Assembly (NCBI GenBank): GCA_935421135.1
Contig: OW285195.1
Coordinates: 6,610,701-6,674,700, forward strand
Direction: 5' to 3'
Origin: Bugulina stolonifera
Taxonomy: Eukaryota > Bryozoa > Gymnolaemata > Cheilostomatida > Bugulidae
DNA: 64,000 nt
Part shown: in pieces, positions 49,901-54,243 of the stretch
How positions within the stretch are numbered: the stretch's first letter is position 1
Layout: every line of letters begins with the position of its first letter
Position numbers and translations under genes: made by a program
The notes under the pieces: generated by a model
What the model saw: the letters and a program-made list of their open reading frames with translations, nothing else
Told to the model about the DNA's origin: nothing
Databases searched by the model: none

Positions 49901-52802
49901 GTTGCTTTGCTGTTGCAATGTTTCATATGATTTATAATATATAACATATACATGAATATAAATGTGTAATATATAGTACATGATATGCATGTACATCAAT
50001 ACATATATGATGTATAACATATAATATAATATTATGTACAATTATACTGTATATAGTGTATATAACACATAATCCATGTATATGTATATACTGTATACAG
50101 GTAGTAGAAATGCTGATAGAGGCTGGAACTGATCTAGAGTCAGTAGACTATACAAGTAACACCACTGCATTACACATAGCTTCTACTACATCTACTGATA
50201 CTTCATTACTACTAATAGATAGAGGTATGTAGGCTACTACTACATCTGTATAACTACTCATGTCTCTCTGTATATATTTTATTTGTCTGTGCGTATGTCT
50301 CTGTGTTTGGTGCGGGTCTGTCTGTGTGTCTGTCTATCTGTTTGTATGTCTGTCTGTTTGTATGTCTGTCTGTTTGTATGTCTGTTTGTATGTCTCTCTG
50401 TACGTTTGTGCGTTTGGCTGGTCTGAGACTCGCTTGAGATAACATGCAATATTAAATACTGTTTAACAAACTGGACTTTCGTACTCAAATCTGAAATTTT
50501 TACAGTTTACACTGTTATACCTGTTATTATGCTAATAAATAACATACTGAATAAATAACTACTGATTAAACAAAGAGAGGATAACTTCGAATTGTAATCT
50601 ATTCCTTATAAAATGCACCAATGGGCGGTGAACATATAGTTTCACTTTTTTTGTGCTATAGAGGATAGTTCTATCATATTTTCTGGTGTGATGGCTTCTA
50701 TCTTATAAGAACTGTATTCTTTCCTACCAGGTCTACCAGACTGGAGTAACCATCCACTTTTATAAGCTGATACAAGTACATGCATGTGCATGTACTTGTT
50801 AGTACATGCATGTGCATGTACTTGTTCATTGTAAGCACTTACCTGGCTGTTGTACATGTATATTTATTCATTGCCAATTGCAGAGGTGTAAACAATAAAA
50901 TGGAATGCTATCTGTGAACTCATGAAATGTGCAGACAACTCCAAATTACTTACCCTTTAGTTGGCTAATCGTGTGTCTAGGATGAGCTACTGTTTACATA
51001 GTTGTATGATTGTACATGGTCTCCTTAGTGGTTATTTGTCAGTATAGAATCACAGTGTGTGCATACAATACTATTCCTAGCTAACAATCTGCTGTATATC
51101 CAACAGGTGCAAACATAAACCACGTAGATGCTATGGGTAGTACAGTACTAGCTAAGGCTATACAATCAGGTATGAGCGAGGTTACGGGGCGTCTACTCTC
51201 CCTTCATCACTGCGATGTGAATACTGGAACTCACTCTATCCCACTCCATGCTGCTGTTAGAAGAACTGAGGAACATCTTATATACAAGCTGGTTAGCCTT
51301 GGAGCAGATATAAATAAAGTAAGTATATCAGCTAGCCAGTTTTCACAGGGTCACTTATGTAGAAGTTATTTAATAGTCGTTCTCTTTTCGCTCATTCTAT
51401 GCTCTGTACACAACTTGACTGTTACATTGCATTCCAAATGGAATATTTAAGCAGACATAAATTTTAGTACCATTACTCATTTGTTGAGTTTCTTGTTTGG
51501 AGCTCCCTACATGTTATCAGATACTACAGGCTGATTGAGGGGATTACTCCAAGTTTAGCTACTCTCCACTCCTATGGTGCCAACATAAGTTGTACAAATA
51601 AAAGCTCAAAATGATATAGAACTCGAATCAATACAAATGGGATTTCAATTTGTGAACTTGTTTTTCATTATTTTGATACAAGTGAATTATTGGTTAGGAC
51701 TAAGTAAATATTACTACATGTCACGTTACGTTACGGTAATCAGTATTAAAAGTTCTTCTTTTAGAAAATCAAAATACTTTCACTACTTCTGTTGGGGGAT
51801 TGTTTTAATGTTTTATGGTAAAACTGAAAGCCTGTATTAGTATATGAAATACTAGGGTAGTGGTAGACAATATTCATTAAAATCTGTCATTTGCTAAAAC
51901 AGAGAGGGGACAACTATAGTATGCTGACTGTGACTCATCCTCTAATGCAGTCCACACAGTAGTTTGGTTTAGTAGTTATCGGTTGTTATACTGTGTTCTA
52001 CAGACAGACCAGCAAGGGATGAGGCCCATTCAGGTGGCTATTGAGGCCAACCAAAGGAGAATAGTAAGAGCTTTATTGAAGCTAGGTTGCTCCCTAGACC
52101 CCACTGAGACGAGTCAACTTCCTGTACCAAAGAGCTGTTGTCACCAGTATCACGATCCTCACCCTCATGCCGAGCTACAGCCTCTATTTGCTGCCGTCAA
52201 GTTTGATGATCTTGACCTATTCAAGATGTTGCTCTCTCACTACTATAGGTGAGTTGTGTTCTCTTGTAGCCAAGTCTAGATGTGTCAGTAGATTGCAGTG
52301 ATTACAGTGCATTCAATGACATGGCATAAAGCCAAGTCATCATGGCCATACTGTGTGTATGTAACATTATAAAGAGTTGTCTTCTCTCTGTAGGAAACCC
52401 TATGCCCTGCTACAGGTCATACATGATATGCTCACTATTGCATATGAGACTGGGAGTACAGGCAATCGTATGATGAGTGTCCAGGGGAGACAACAACTAC
52501 TAGATCTTCTCAGGCATGAGCTGATAACTCCAAGTACTTTGTTAGAGTTGTGTAGAGGTGAAGTAAGACGATGCATAGGCGTGGGTGTGGCTAGTAAGGT
52601 TAAATCACGGGAAGTGGGAGTGTCTAGTAGAGTGCCATCACAGGAAGTAGGTGTGGCTAGTATAGTATCATCGCAGGAAGTAGGCGTGGCTAGTGTAGTA
52701 TCTCTATTGAGTATACCGACAAGTATGAAACATTACCTAGTCTACGATACTGACAGGCATTTAGATTTGTCTGATTTGGAGGTTATTCAGTCAGTTTTCT
52801 GA
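28981..52802 (+). CDS. Ankyrin-repeat protein with C-terminal SOCS box (ASB-like)
   Basis: Likely substrate-recognition subunit of an Elongin B/C-Cullin5 ubiquitin ligase. Exons: 28981-29061, 29678-29837, 30182-30316, 30846-31008, 31372-31499, 43411-43545, 48716-48982, 49191-49319, 49484-49560, 50101-50224, 51107-51318, 52004-52248, 52394-52802; total 2265 nt (754 aa), all phases consistent. Ankyrin repeats run through almost the whole protein (GDTPLHAACTINSLPFVKLL, GRTPLMIACVQNALPIVREL, TALMLAASQGNTDVIQTLI). The C-terminus has the Elongin BC box LLELCRGEVRRCIG and a Cul5-box-like IPTSMKHYLVYD, separated by four 11-residue repeats (VGVASKVKSRE type). The intron after 31499 carries the Polinton 32157-43040; that after 43545 carries a minus-strand gene. 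The Polinton leaves the coding exons untouched. Confidence 0.88.
29214..29405. mobile_element. Hairpin MITE in intron 1 of the ankyrin-SOCS gene
   Basis: The 192-bp block starts with GGGAATCCCTGAAATC and ends with its near reverse complement. The two arms of about 90 bp stay similar throughout (GATGTCTGTGGAGT in the left arm, ACTCCACAGACATC in the right). Such a near-complete palindrome with a short centre is typical of foldback or MITE elements. It creates an apparent open frame that is not a gene. Confidence 0.7.
31030..31290. repeat. Degenerate intronic tandem repeat (ATATTACTAGTTATACGTGAT type)
   Basis: Copies of ATTACTAGTTATACGTGATA and TATCACCAGTTATATGTGAT alternate about seven times between two ankyrin exons. 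No coding role. Confidence 0.7.
32151..32156. other. Target-site duplication, left copy (AGTTGC)
   Basis: AGTTGC directly precedes the Polinton terminus AGTAGTATAGTC and recurs directly after the other terminus at 43041-43046. Six-base duplications are the rule for Polinton integration. Confidence 0.92.
32157..32879 (+). repeat. Left terminal inverted repeat of element 2 (723 bp)
   Basis: Begins AGTAGTATAGTCAGTGCAC and ends CACTGGGGTGGGACTATAA. The reverse complement is at 42318-43040 with equal length; I noticed one difference (GACGGTGG here against GACGTTGG in the right copy as read). It contains CCAAT boxes (32214, 32244, 32312 inverted, 32726) and a long CCG/CCA triplet tract at about 32400-32680. 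The triplet tract yields spurious poly-Gly, poly-Ala and poly-Thr frames. Confidence 0.97.
32875..32882 (+). promoter_or_regulatory. TATA box (TATAAAAG) straddling the inner edge of the left terminal repeat
   Basis: TATAAAAG begins inside the inverted repeat and ends three bases beyond it, 54 bp before the ATG of the first gene. At the other end the same edge reads TATAATG. The upstream CCAAT boxes in the repeat would complete a simple promoter. The role is inferred from sequence and position. Confidence 0.6.
32936..34264 (+). CDS. Polinton protein of unknown function with C-terminal coiled coil (442 aa)
   Basis: First gene of element 2. I do not recognise the N-terminal 200 residues, which are mixed alpha/beta in character (YVLLKEVLPKSVWDYM, SPWMWYWVDRLAHNSLVVEL). 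Residues about 219-262 and 267-307 are a tandem duplication (GELDPSKNGLEVIRSPSPGD and GELDSSKNGLEEIRSPSPGE). From about 315 to 400 the sequence is a strongly charged heptad-rich helix (KIEQELALKKVELAGALGWK, EEEEEKM), a probable coiled coil. The acidic C-terminus ends at TAA. A structural or assembly role is possible because the other genes of this strand are virion genes, but nothing in the sequence proves it. Confidence 0.75.
   Translation: MSFLTKGAAGRYVLLKEVLPKSVWDYMIKSNIEETNSPWMWYWVDRLAHNSLVVELAIYFRTLSLSMNIPFKIGEEKLRKMALCYEDLTGARSRFSSMVETKNASVSSPLLLLRNAELSTWCRVEVEKIIEDRNWDETGVGAEATFNTHFLLYLDNEPGGEGSKNELYHRVLNILKDGARRCRFEDGKEKSRAKRSYNEESIPGLILSRGNTLYAGRLFGELDPSKNGLEVIRSPSPGDARLEVRETSTGETNQVMIEEVEMCDIGELDSSKNGLEEIRSPSPGEARVEVRETSTGENKQIMIEEQTHVETKEEVEMCDKREQEIRKIEQELALKKVELAGALGWKEALEMQQRIDARKERRTNRIAFLEKKLTEERMEKERLMMEIERLQKEEEEEKMDSVSIIDHIIPHLANKLDDNDAKAEGEDSKLPQWVPTGESNDE
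34305..34712 (+). CDS. Small single-pass membrane protein overlapping the ATPase gene
   Basis: The 135-residue frame has an acidic N-terminus, a basic KRKK stop-transfer-like cluster and one hydrophobic helix (FTFYIIIILFILSCSSLSP, about residues 47-65). A polar tail follows. Its last 98 bases overlap the start of the ATPase in another frame. The membrane helix and its place in the gene array argue for a real gene. The tail may be shorter or altered if the overlap is only tolerated, and no family match is recognised. Confidence 0.55.
   Translation: MSKQEVVCRNENYEDVADGLLDEVVAISAEEGREQIGERSNKRKKFTFYIIIILFILSCSSLSPSVYTYLSDREPPNGKDKGVLKQGHFLKTNTTLLATQLDQHASTPRNRSSLAESLHSSSLWSNREWKNGTTI
34615..35274 (+). 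CDS. ATP: Genome-packaging ATPase (FtsK/HerA, A32-like)
   Basis: Would drive packaging of element DNA into capsids. Walker A is GPTGSGKT at residues 21-28 and Walker B is WLIIDDLM at about 88-95. A Gln-bearing sensor region (FFLLQNLFPKDNRT) follows, and the protein ends near residue 219. This length and order are normal for Polinton ATPases. The chosen ATG (MRPHQEIDLR) is 20 residues before Walker A, as usual for the family. The gene overlaps the preceding membrane-protein frame and is followed 32 bp later by the next gene. Confidence 0.93.
   Translation: MRPHQEIDLRLQSPFTALVCGPTGSGKTELLFSLIRRVDEIASPTPVEIIYCYGVWQRRFEDYKDKVRFHSGLIDVEMDIERDGKNRWLIIDDLMGEVGGKETTNAIFTKFSHHLNISVFFLLQNLFPKDNRTVSINSQYFFLFKNPRDGMSVTNLAKQAFPQSTRAVQEAFSDATRKPHSFLFLNLRQETPEWARLIGNFASEHSPMTVYIPNTLEYK
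35307..35705 (+). CDS. Polinton helical protein with C-terminal Gly-rich hydrophobic tail
   Basis: A 132-residue protein with helical segments (LVECARNVLLGNVHLTTAQL, SLRRHRRAIEDL) ending in GGFLGLLLKPLASLLGGVLG and basic residues. This arrangement is familiar from small conserved genes of Polintons and adoma-like viruses, between the ATPase and integrase or capsid genes. The hydrophobic tail suggests a membrane-active or capsid-internal role, which is inference. It nearly abuts the next gene. Confidence 0.7.
   Translation: MDSKRAHPSSSMRYINSPEYSPRLRRNALSIYALTKASATIRDSTIAEANKDLILALVECARNVLLGNVHLTTAQLNSLRRHRRAIEDLTNSRTSVRQKKLILQRGGFLGLLLKPLASLLGGVLGGLGGGRR
35707..36276 (+). CDS. Polinton basic-tailed protein of unknown function
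   Basis: I chose the ATG at 35707 (MSLKFSKKYLLMDKHTYESM), just after the previous stop; an in-frame ATG at 35692 would overlap the preceding gene. The N-terminus matches the short KYLL-type start seen in several Polinton proteins. A central helical region (residues about 50-100) is followed by an Arg/Lys/Ser-rich tail (EKKRDDEKRRSGSRSP, IKTRSRRKLPKTP) that could bind DNA. The last 13 bases overlap the integrase start in a different frame. Confidence 0.65.
   Translation: MSLKFSKKYLLMDKHTYESMNSRNNKKEGEHLPSLSTNGDLLLAEKSRKDVISNLKNSDTDIYSQLEQHAHKMNKFLKELERSRHPQQELYNTLEGINTRFNEMHTWRQREEEAQERGREKKRDDEKRRSGSRSPLPHPYRRETKPERSEAGARWSGKGENRSPIKTRSRRKLPKTPLASNSKTERWMI
36264..37334 (+). CDS. INT: Retroviral-type integrase with C-terminal chromodomain
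   Basis: Catalyses insertion of the element and explains the 6-bp target duplication. The catalytic triad is visible as D77 (QADLVD), D137 (IQTDKG) and E172 (LVERFNR). The N-terminal YTLHRP stretch is normal for Polinton integrases, but the full zinc-binding HHCC module seen in longer versions is not obvious. Residues about 319-356 form a chromodomain (FRVEKVIRKRRRRGKEESFV, WSGYP, SSFNSWID), which may guide insertion to modified chromatin. No stop or frameshift is present. Confidence 0.95.
   Translation: MDDIDEGLRDIYFSPPQPPSFGGKRKLVLASPPGINENDVEKWLRSQDAYTLHRPIRMKFTRRKTFVSGIGEQLQADLVDVRAHKDSNDGVTFLLTCIDAFSRKAWVFPLHSKSGLEVSNALISLFENESFRQIQTDKGKEFLNRRVSEVLKKYGVSHFTSENEIIKAALVERFNRTLRGKIHRLLTYRGDGRYLEDVEDLVQGYNNSFNRSIGMKPIEVDYDNQEEVWVRLNEFSPKRWLKKTRVKYSPGDHVRISMARSSFERGFTPNWSTEIFTIKAVKAHTSPPVYTLEDLNKEGVDGTFYAQELQHVNLPEIFRVEKVIRKRRRRGKEESFVKWSGYPSSFNSWIDSSQFV
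37389..38135 (+). CDS. mCP: Penton-like minor capsid protein (single jelly roll)
   Basis: A 248-residue protein with the pattern of Polinton minor capsid proteins: MAFNVTLTSNVRI at the start, LHSSQWEVGLLDIQYPASW near residue 40, and a C-terminal half ending in VVLTVRFRPRG. The family forms the pentameric vertices of the capsid. The length is normal. It begins 54 bp after the integrase stop and ends one base before the ATG of the next gene. Confidence 0.88.
   Translation: MAFNVTLTSNVRIGGSDTNTNAHFITKLAKTLKLHSSQWEVGLLDIQYPASWRNVEDGYVVVTNTKDGVKRKCEIRSGRYASMGELLSEINRILINYDLEKVVSFYYDSLRNETFLMLREQEHSVMMSRDVAWVLGFEPDVEYAAEINRSQNPPDINAGFTSLYVYSSVVSPRHVGDSLVPLLRTVPITESERNSTVFFEFSNVQYSPVSNTSTDLIEVDIRRDDGERVSFRSGKVVLTVRFRPRGEK
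38137..38547 (+). CDS. Small basic capsid-associated protein (PX/pVI-like)
   Basis: The ATG at 38137 (MAPRIVPYFPDES) directly follows the minor capsid stop. An in-frame ATG at 38122 would add five residues and overlap it. The order is an acidic Tyr-rich N-terminus, GIGSLFSGLARGVLPMLKNG, then KTIGKKLLTTGASVLGDVIK, and a Lys/Arg-rich tail (KRARVSQKSTKKKRKGRK). Amphipathic Gly-containing helices plus a basic tail recall adenovirus pVI/pX-like cement or core proteins encoded next to the hexon. A membrane-active or DNA-binding virion role is inference. Confidence 0.7.
   Translation: MAPRIVPYFPDESGEMYEDYYANQVGEGMSVYRGKPIMTGNGIGSLFSGLARGVLPMLKNGAKTIGKKLLTTGASVLGDVIKGENFKSSAAKRFREAGGDLLGDVEDELREPPAKRARVSQKSTKKKRKGRKTVFD
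38653..39999 (+). CDS. MCP: Major capsid protein (double jelly roll)
   Basis: A 448-residue protein with the Polinton major capsid signature: FDLFATPPTHTSV at the start, IEFNIPPADELYTDLSRSYL near residue 60, MHSLFSSATVQLAGQDVE near 105, and YGHRAYVENLLNYGKDAKS near 125. The family builds icosahedral capsids related to adenovirus hexon and virophage shells. The length is normal and the frame intact. The stop TAA runs into a 12-A tract, and the protease ATG follows nine bases later. Confidence 0.94.
   Translation: MSVTHRAISLSKVSEDSPDTVDSSFDLFATPPTHTSVLRGEWVPLAPVTDSPDGTIEFNIPPADELYTDLSRSYLHTTVKVSKADGSVLPAEEQLKVVPGDNFMHSLFSSATVQLAGQDVEYEPNYGHRAYVENLLNYGKDAKSTYMKVGSGWMEDEGTGEDYDGIPPEVVEKRKKLIATSKEMSFYGRPRLSMFSQGRLIPPGVRSRLTLQRAIPQMALLAETDNPAGGAKISITKTELWIRRVQANPALQKAQMDVWVVQQESIKLPIDRIKTHFHVIPAGHQSVRVNFDQAGQKPNRVFVGLVNHTAKSGTYKQNPFKFGHNNLSSLELLIDGTPVTRRYEPNFASGKFAREFMNLFTVTNTSDADTGNEISPSKYKSCAALYAFDISGDLCDDNFHLLSNGSLSINLAFANQTQNTLGLFVYEEKDDIIYLNANHEVSMVAGMM
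40009..40536 (+). CDS. PRO: Adenain-like cysteine maturation protease
   Basis: Would process capsid precursor proteins. The catalytic set typical of the adenovirus-type protease is present: His52 (GEHWIS), Asp67 (YFDSYG), Gln98 (CLQEE) and Cys105 (NVCGDYC). The 175-residue length fits the family. It follows the major capsid gene across a short A tract and is the last intact gene of the element. The next 150 bases are T-rich with no gene. Confidence 0.9.
   Translation: MDTFSISNILSDDKLSSTSFRGVMPRDHFLDSFSPSGSFVFNTQTSEKSGEHWISVFSNGKEIEYFDSYGLPPSIYPDVGKMLQQWGIPIVWNGECLQEESTNVCGDYCILFCLLRARGWSMEGIITRLSRVEGRVRDHSIRALLQRLYYNKRNNTFPLTTHVNNIMLFSPFHFD
40701..40948. repeat. 124-bp tandem duplication at a deletion junction
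   Basis: The segment beginning CGTAATAAAACAATACTACT at 40701 is repeated from 40825. Each copy ends in the 5' part of the fragment shared with element 1 (TCGCCCCTATCCGAGGCC). The junction between unrelated DNA and the shared fragment falls inside the unit, just after CATCCATGG. It looks like a scar from the rearrangement that truncated the minus-strand gene. Confidence 0.85.
40881..41141 (-). pseudogene. Truncated copy of the element 1 minus-strand gene
   Basis: From the ATG (MDTDNIVQNQEELFAGLTDS) the frame follows the element 1 product with few substitutions (GVGSPARKDLSNMVDS against GVGSLARKDLSNMADS) for about 84 residues. It then reads through the rearrangement junction into THG and a stop. 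The basic nuclear-signal region and exon 2 are lost. The fragment is unlikely to work. Confidence 0.85.
41282..42018. repeat. Palindromic array of 31-bp repeats (satellite), element 2 copy
   Basis: The unit and the two-armed palindrome are the same as at 929-1697, in the same overall orientation. The asymmetric centre reads TGTGAATTGACA (about 41659-41670), the reverse complement of the centre in element 1. The right arm ends in several nearly identical units with GGGTGCATCGGGAGGCTTCG, a sign of recent local amplification. Confidence 0.95.
42019..42317 (+). pseudogene. Relic of polymerase promoter and leader exon; polymerase deleted
   Basis: The TATTTAAG promoter block, an ATGTCAACAAGTA leader exon (ATG about 42163), a GTTAG donor and a TTTTTATAG acceptor match element 1 to about GGGAGGCTAAACA (42300). 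About 17 unrelated bases follow, then the right inverted repeat. Everything from the second leader copy through the polymerase stop is absent. The leader copy runs into TAA, like the upstream copy in element 1. Confidence 0.85.
42318..43040 (-). repeat. Right terminal inverted repeat of element 2 (723 bp)
   Basis: Near-exact reverse complement of 32157-32879, ending GTGCACTGACTATACTACT, followed by the target duplication AGTTGC at 43041-43046. Confidence 0.97.
43041..43046. other. Target-site duplication, right copy (AGTTGC)
   Basis: Matches 32151-32156 exactly and directly abuts the element terminus. Confidence 0.92.
43078..43120. repeat. Micro-hairpin of the AGTTGTC family
   Basis: AGTTATCTTCCCT at 43078-43090 pairs with AGGGAAGGCAACT at 43108-43120 with two mismatches. 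The right flank (TTCTATTT...ACAATAAATA) is shared with the hairpin at 15673-15716. It lies 32 bp outside the Polinton, in host intron DNA. Confidence 0.55.
44262..46133 (-). CDS. Two-pass membrane protein, paralogue A, nested in ankyrin-SOCS intron
   Basis: I do not recognise the family. Exons 46133-45809, 45464-45171, 44626-44262; total 984 nt (327 aa), phases consistent. Exon 1 encodes a Ser/Gly-rich segment with PHDGGEGSVRSIRSISST, MPYDWYSSVSSRGS and SAQQVDDN. Exon 2 begins GQSRSNLSELMAAFIPP and then carries a repeat of EEPVTPP and EEAVTPP units. Exon 3 encodes two hydrophobic helices (GLALSVMFPMLLYMFLPL and VGLVLYTIETIIFLLLMH) and ends with a basic tail. The N-terminal part lacks a signal peptide and is probably cytoplasmic. 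Exon layout and exon 1-2 motifs match the gene at 54244-56310, so the two are duplicates. It lies wholly inside the intron 43546-48715 of the opposite-strand gene. Confidence 0.78.
44962..45038 (+). mobile_element. tRNA-like sequence with T run (SINE head or tRNA pseudogene)
   Basis: TAGTGTAGCGGTAGAGTGC resembles a polymerase III A box. GAGTTTGAATCTC about 30 bases later resembles a B box, and a run of eight T follows. The acceptor stem does not pair, so a working tRNA is unlikely. It sits in an intron of paralogue A. Confidence 0.45.
46361..47135. mobile_element. hAT-like non-autonomous element with CAGGGCTTAAAGTGTA inverted repeats
   Basis: CAGGGCTTAAAGTGTA starts at 46361 and its reverse complement TACACTTTAAGCCCTG ends at 47135. 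Inner parts are also related (CTTACAGGAACGC and GCGTTCCTGTAAG). The CAGGG start is typical of hAT elements, but no 8-bp duplication is visible (CATAATAC left, TTCCGTGA right). Five 25-bp units of TTACAGGAACGCATCAACAT type lie at 46386-46508. There is no transposase frame. Confidence 0.65.
46386..46508. repeat. 25-bp tandem repeat, five copies
   Basis: Five near-identical units of TTACAGGAACGCATCAACAT plus TACTT begin at 46386, 46411, 46436, 46461 and 46486. They lie inside the hAT-like element near its left end. Confidence 0.95.
47136..48715. other. Intron remainder of ankyrin-SOCS gene
   Basis: Between 47136 and 47350 the GC content is raised and a minus-strand frame is open (MCAALPTHIEVGKPNSVPIP), possibly a fragment of an old mobile element; I cannot name it. 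The rest is AT-rich with no exon I could place. The next ankyrin exon starts at 48716 (TTTTGTAG acceptor) in the phase required by the exon ending at 43545. Confidence 0.5.
52582..52713 (+). repeat. 33-bp coding repeat inside the SOCS box region
   Basis: Four units of 33 bp encode VGVASKVKSRE, VGVSSRVPSQE, VGVASIVSSQE and VGVASVVSLLS. They lie between the Elongin BC box and the Cul5-box-like end of the ankyrin-SOCS protein. Confidence 0.9.
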
Positions 52803-54243
52803 ATTAAATTATATTTTATTGTAGTCAGTTTACTATTATAGTTATAATGCAATGGTATATTATGTTATTATATATTATGTACCAACTATTTCATACTACA
52901 GTTTTATGTGGTTGGTCAACCCCCGACCTTTTTTCTCTTTAAATCTCATAGACAAATCTCTTGAAATGGTGCTACACATACTGTGTTACTATGTATCTAC
53001 TTGTCACATGGCAAGAGTTAGATACTGAATCATGATACCATACAGCTCTCTACCCTGCTATACATTTACATTTGTGTGCCATTTATATTCACCTTATGAC
53101 AAGGAATGGTCACAATGAAGCAGCTGTTTGTTCTATTTGTTATATTATACAAAATGCTACATTTGTTCTTAGCACTAGACCCTTATTTTTTAGATAGAAA
53201 TGAATATGTTGGCATTTCTGTTCTTATTTTAGCTCGTGTATTAAGATTTGCCCCCCCCCTCCCCTCTCTGAACTCAAATTATAAGTAAATGTGTGATATT
53301 AGAGAATTTTAGGAACTAGCAACTATTATTGTTAACTATCCATTGTACTATTATGTACATGTATGTACATGTACAATGTATATATGTTTTCCTTGTGTAA
53401 TGTAATTGCATGTACATGCACATGTACATGTGCATGTACATAACTACTGTTAATGTTACAATAATAAATAGATGAAGAAAGGTGGCATGGTTGTAGTTGT
53501 TACTCAACACAATACTGTAGACCTACTTGGTAACAGCCAAAGACTTTAATTATAATTATGTACCGAATAACACAATAATATTTAAATATGGCTCTTCCAC
53601 TGGGTAGAAAGTTGAAACATGAAGATTGTAGATTAAAAGTAAAACCACTGATTGAAGTAGCACAGCATTACTTATCAAATTTGAGCAATGTTGCATTGCA
53701 CAATTCTACTTTTGATAAAACTTGGTTTACTCAAAGAAAATTCACCTGCAATAATATAAAACTAAATACTATAATAATCAGTCCAATTTCTCACCAACAT
53801 TCATGCCCACACCTTTCAAAAGGTTAGTTATTGTAAGCCCATCGTACAATGCACATTATTAGTAAAAAAAAAGGATAAAACTATTGCTGATGTTAATCAT
53901 GTATACACAGTACAGATTTCCATCAGATTGCGACAAAAAAAACATACATGTTCGATCAAATGCCAGCACAGCAATATTCGCAACCAAACTATTATAACTA
54001 CATGATTGTATATCTGTGAATTTTCTGTGTATTCAGGCCGCTCTCCCACAGAGTCTAGAAGCAGTTTAATCTGTGTGTCACTGTTGTAGAACTCTTTCAC
54101 ATAGATTATAAAAAAGTTTGCCTGCAGGATATCAACAATAACCTAGTAAAATAATTTACAGCCTTAGTCTTGCAACCGTCTAACCCGAATAAGATAATAT
54201 ACAATGTACATGTAAATCCCCTATCTACAGTACGTGCCTCTCA
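52803..54243. other. Spacer between convergent ankyrin-SOCS gene and paralogue B
   Basis: I see no gene. The region is AT-rich and contains a dense run of ACATGT/GCATGTAC palindromic words at about 53350-53442. An AATAAA at about 53464 could serve the ankyrin-SOCS transcript. Confidence 0.55.

Noticed and set aside
50254..50488. Overlapping frames rich in Cys/Val or Thr/Gln/Arg
   Set aside because: Translations of a GTCTGTCTGTTTGTAT-type simple repeat in an intron.
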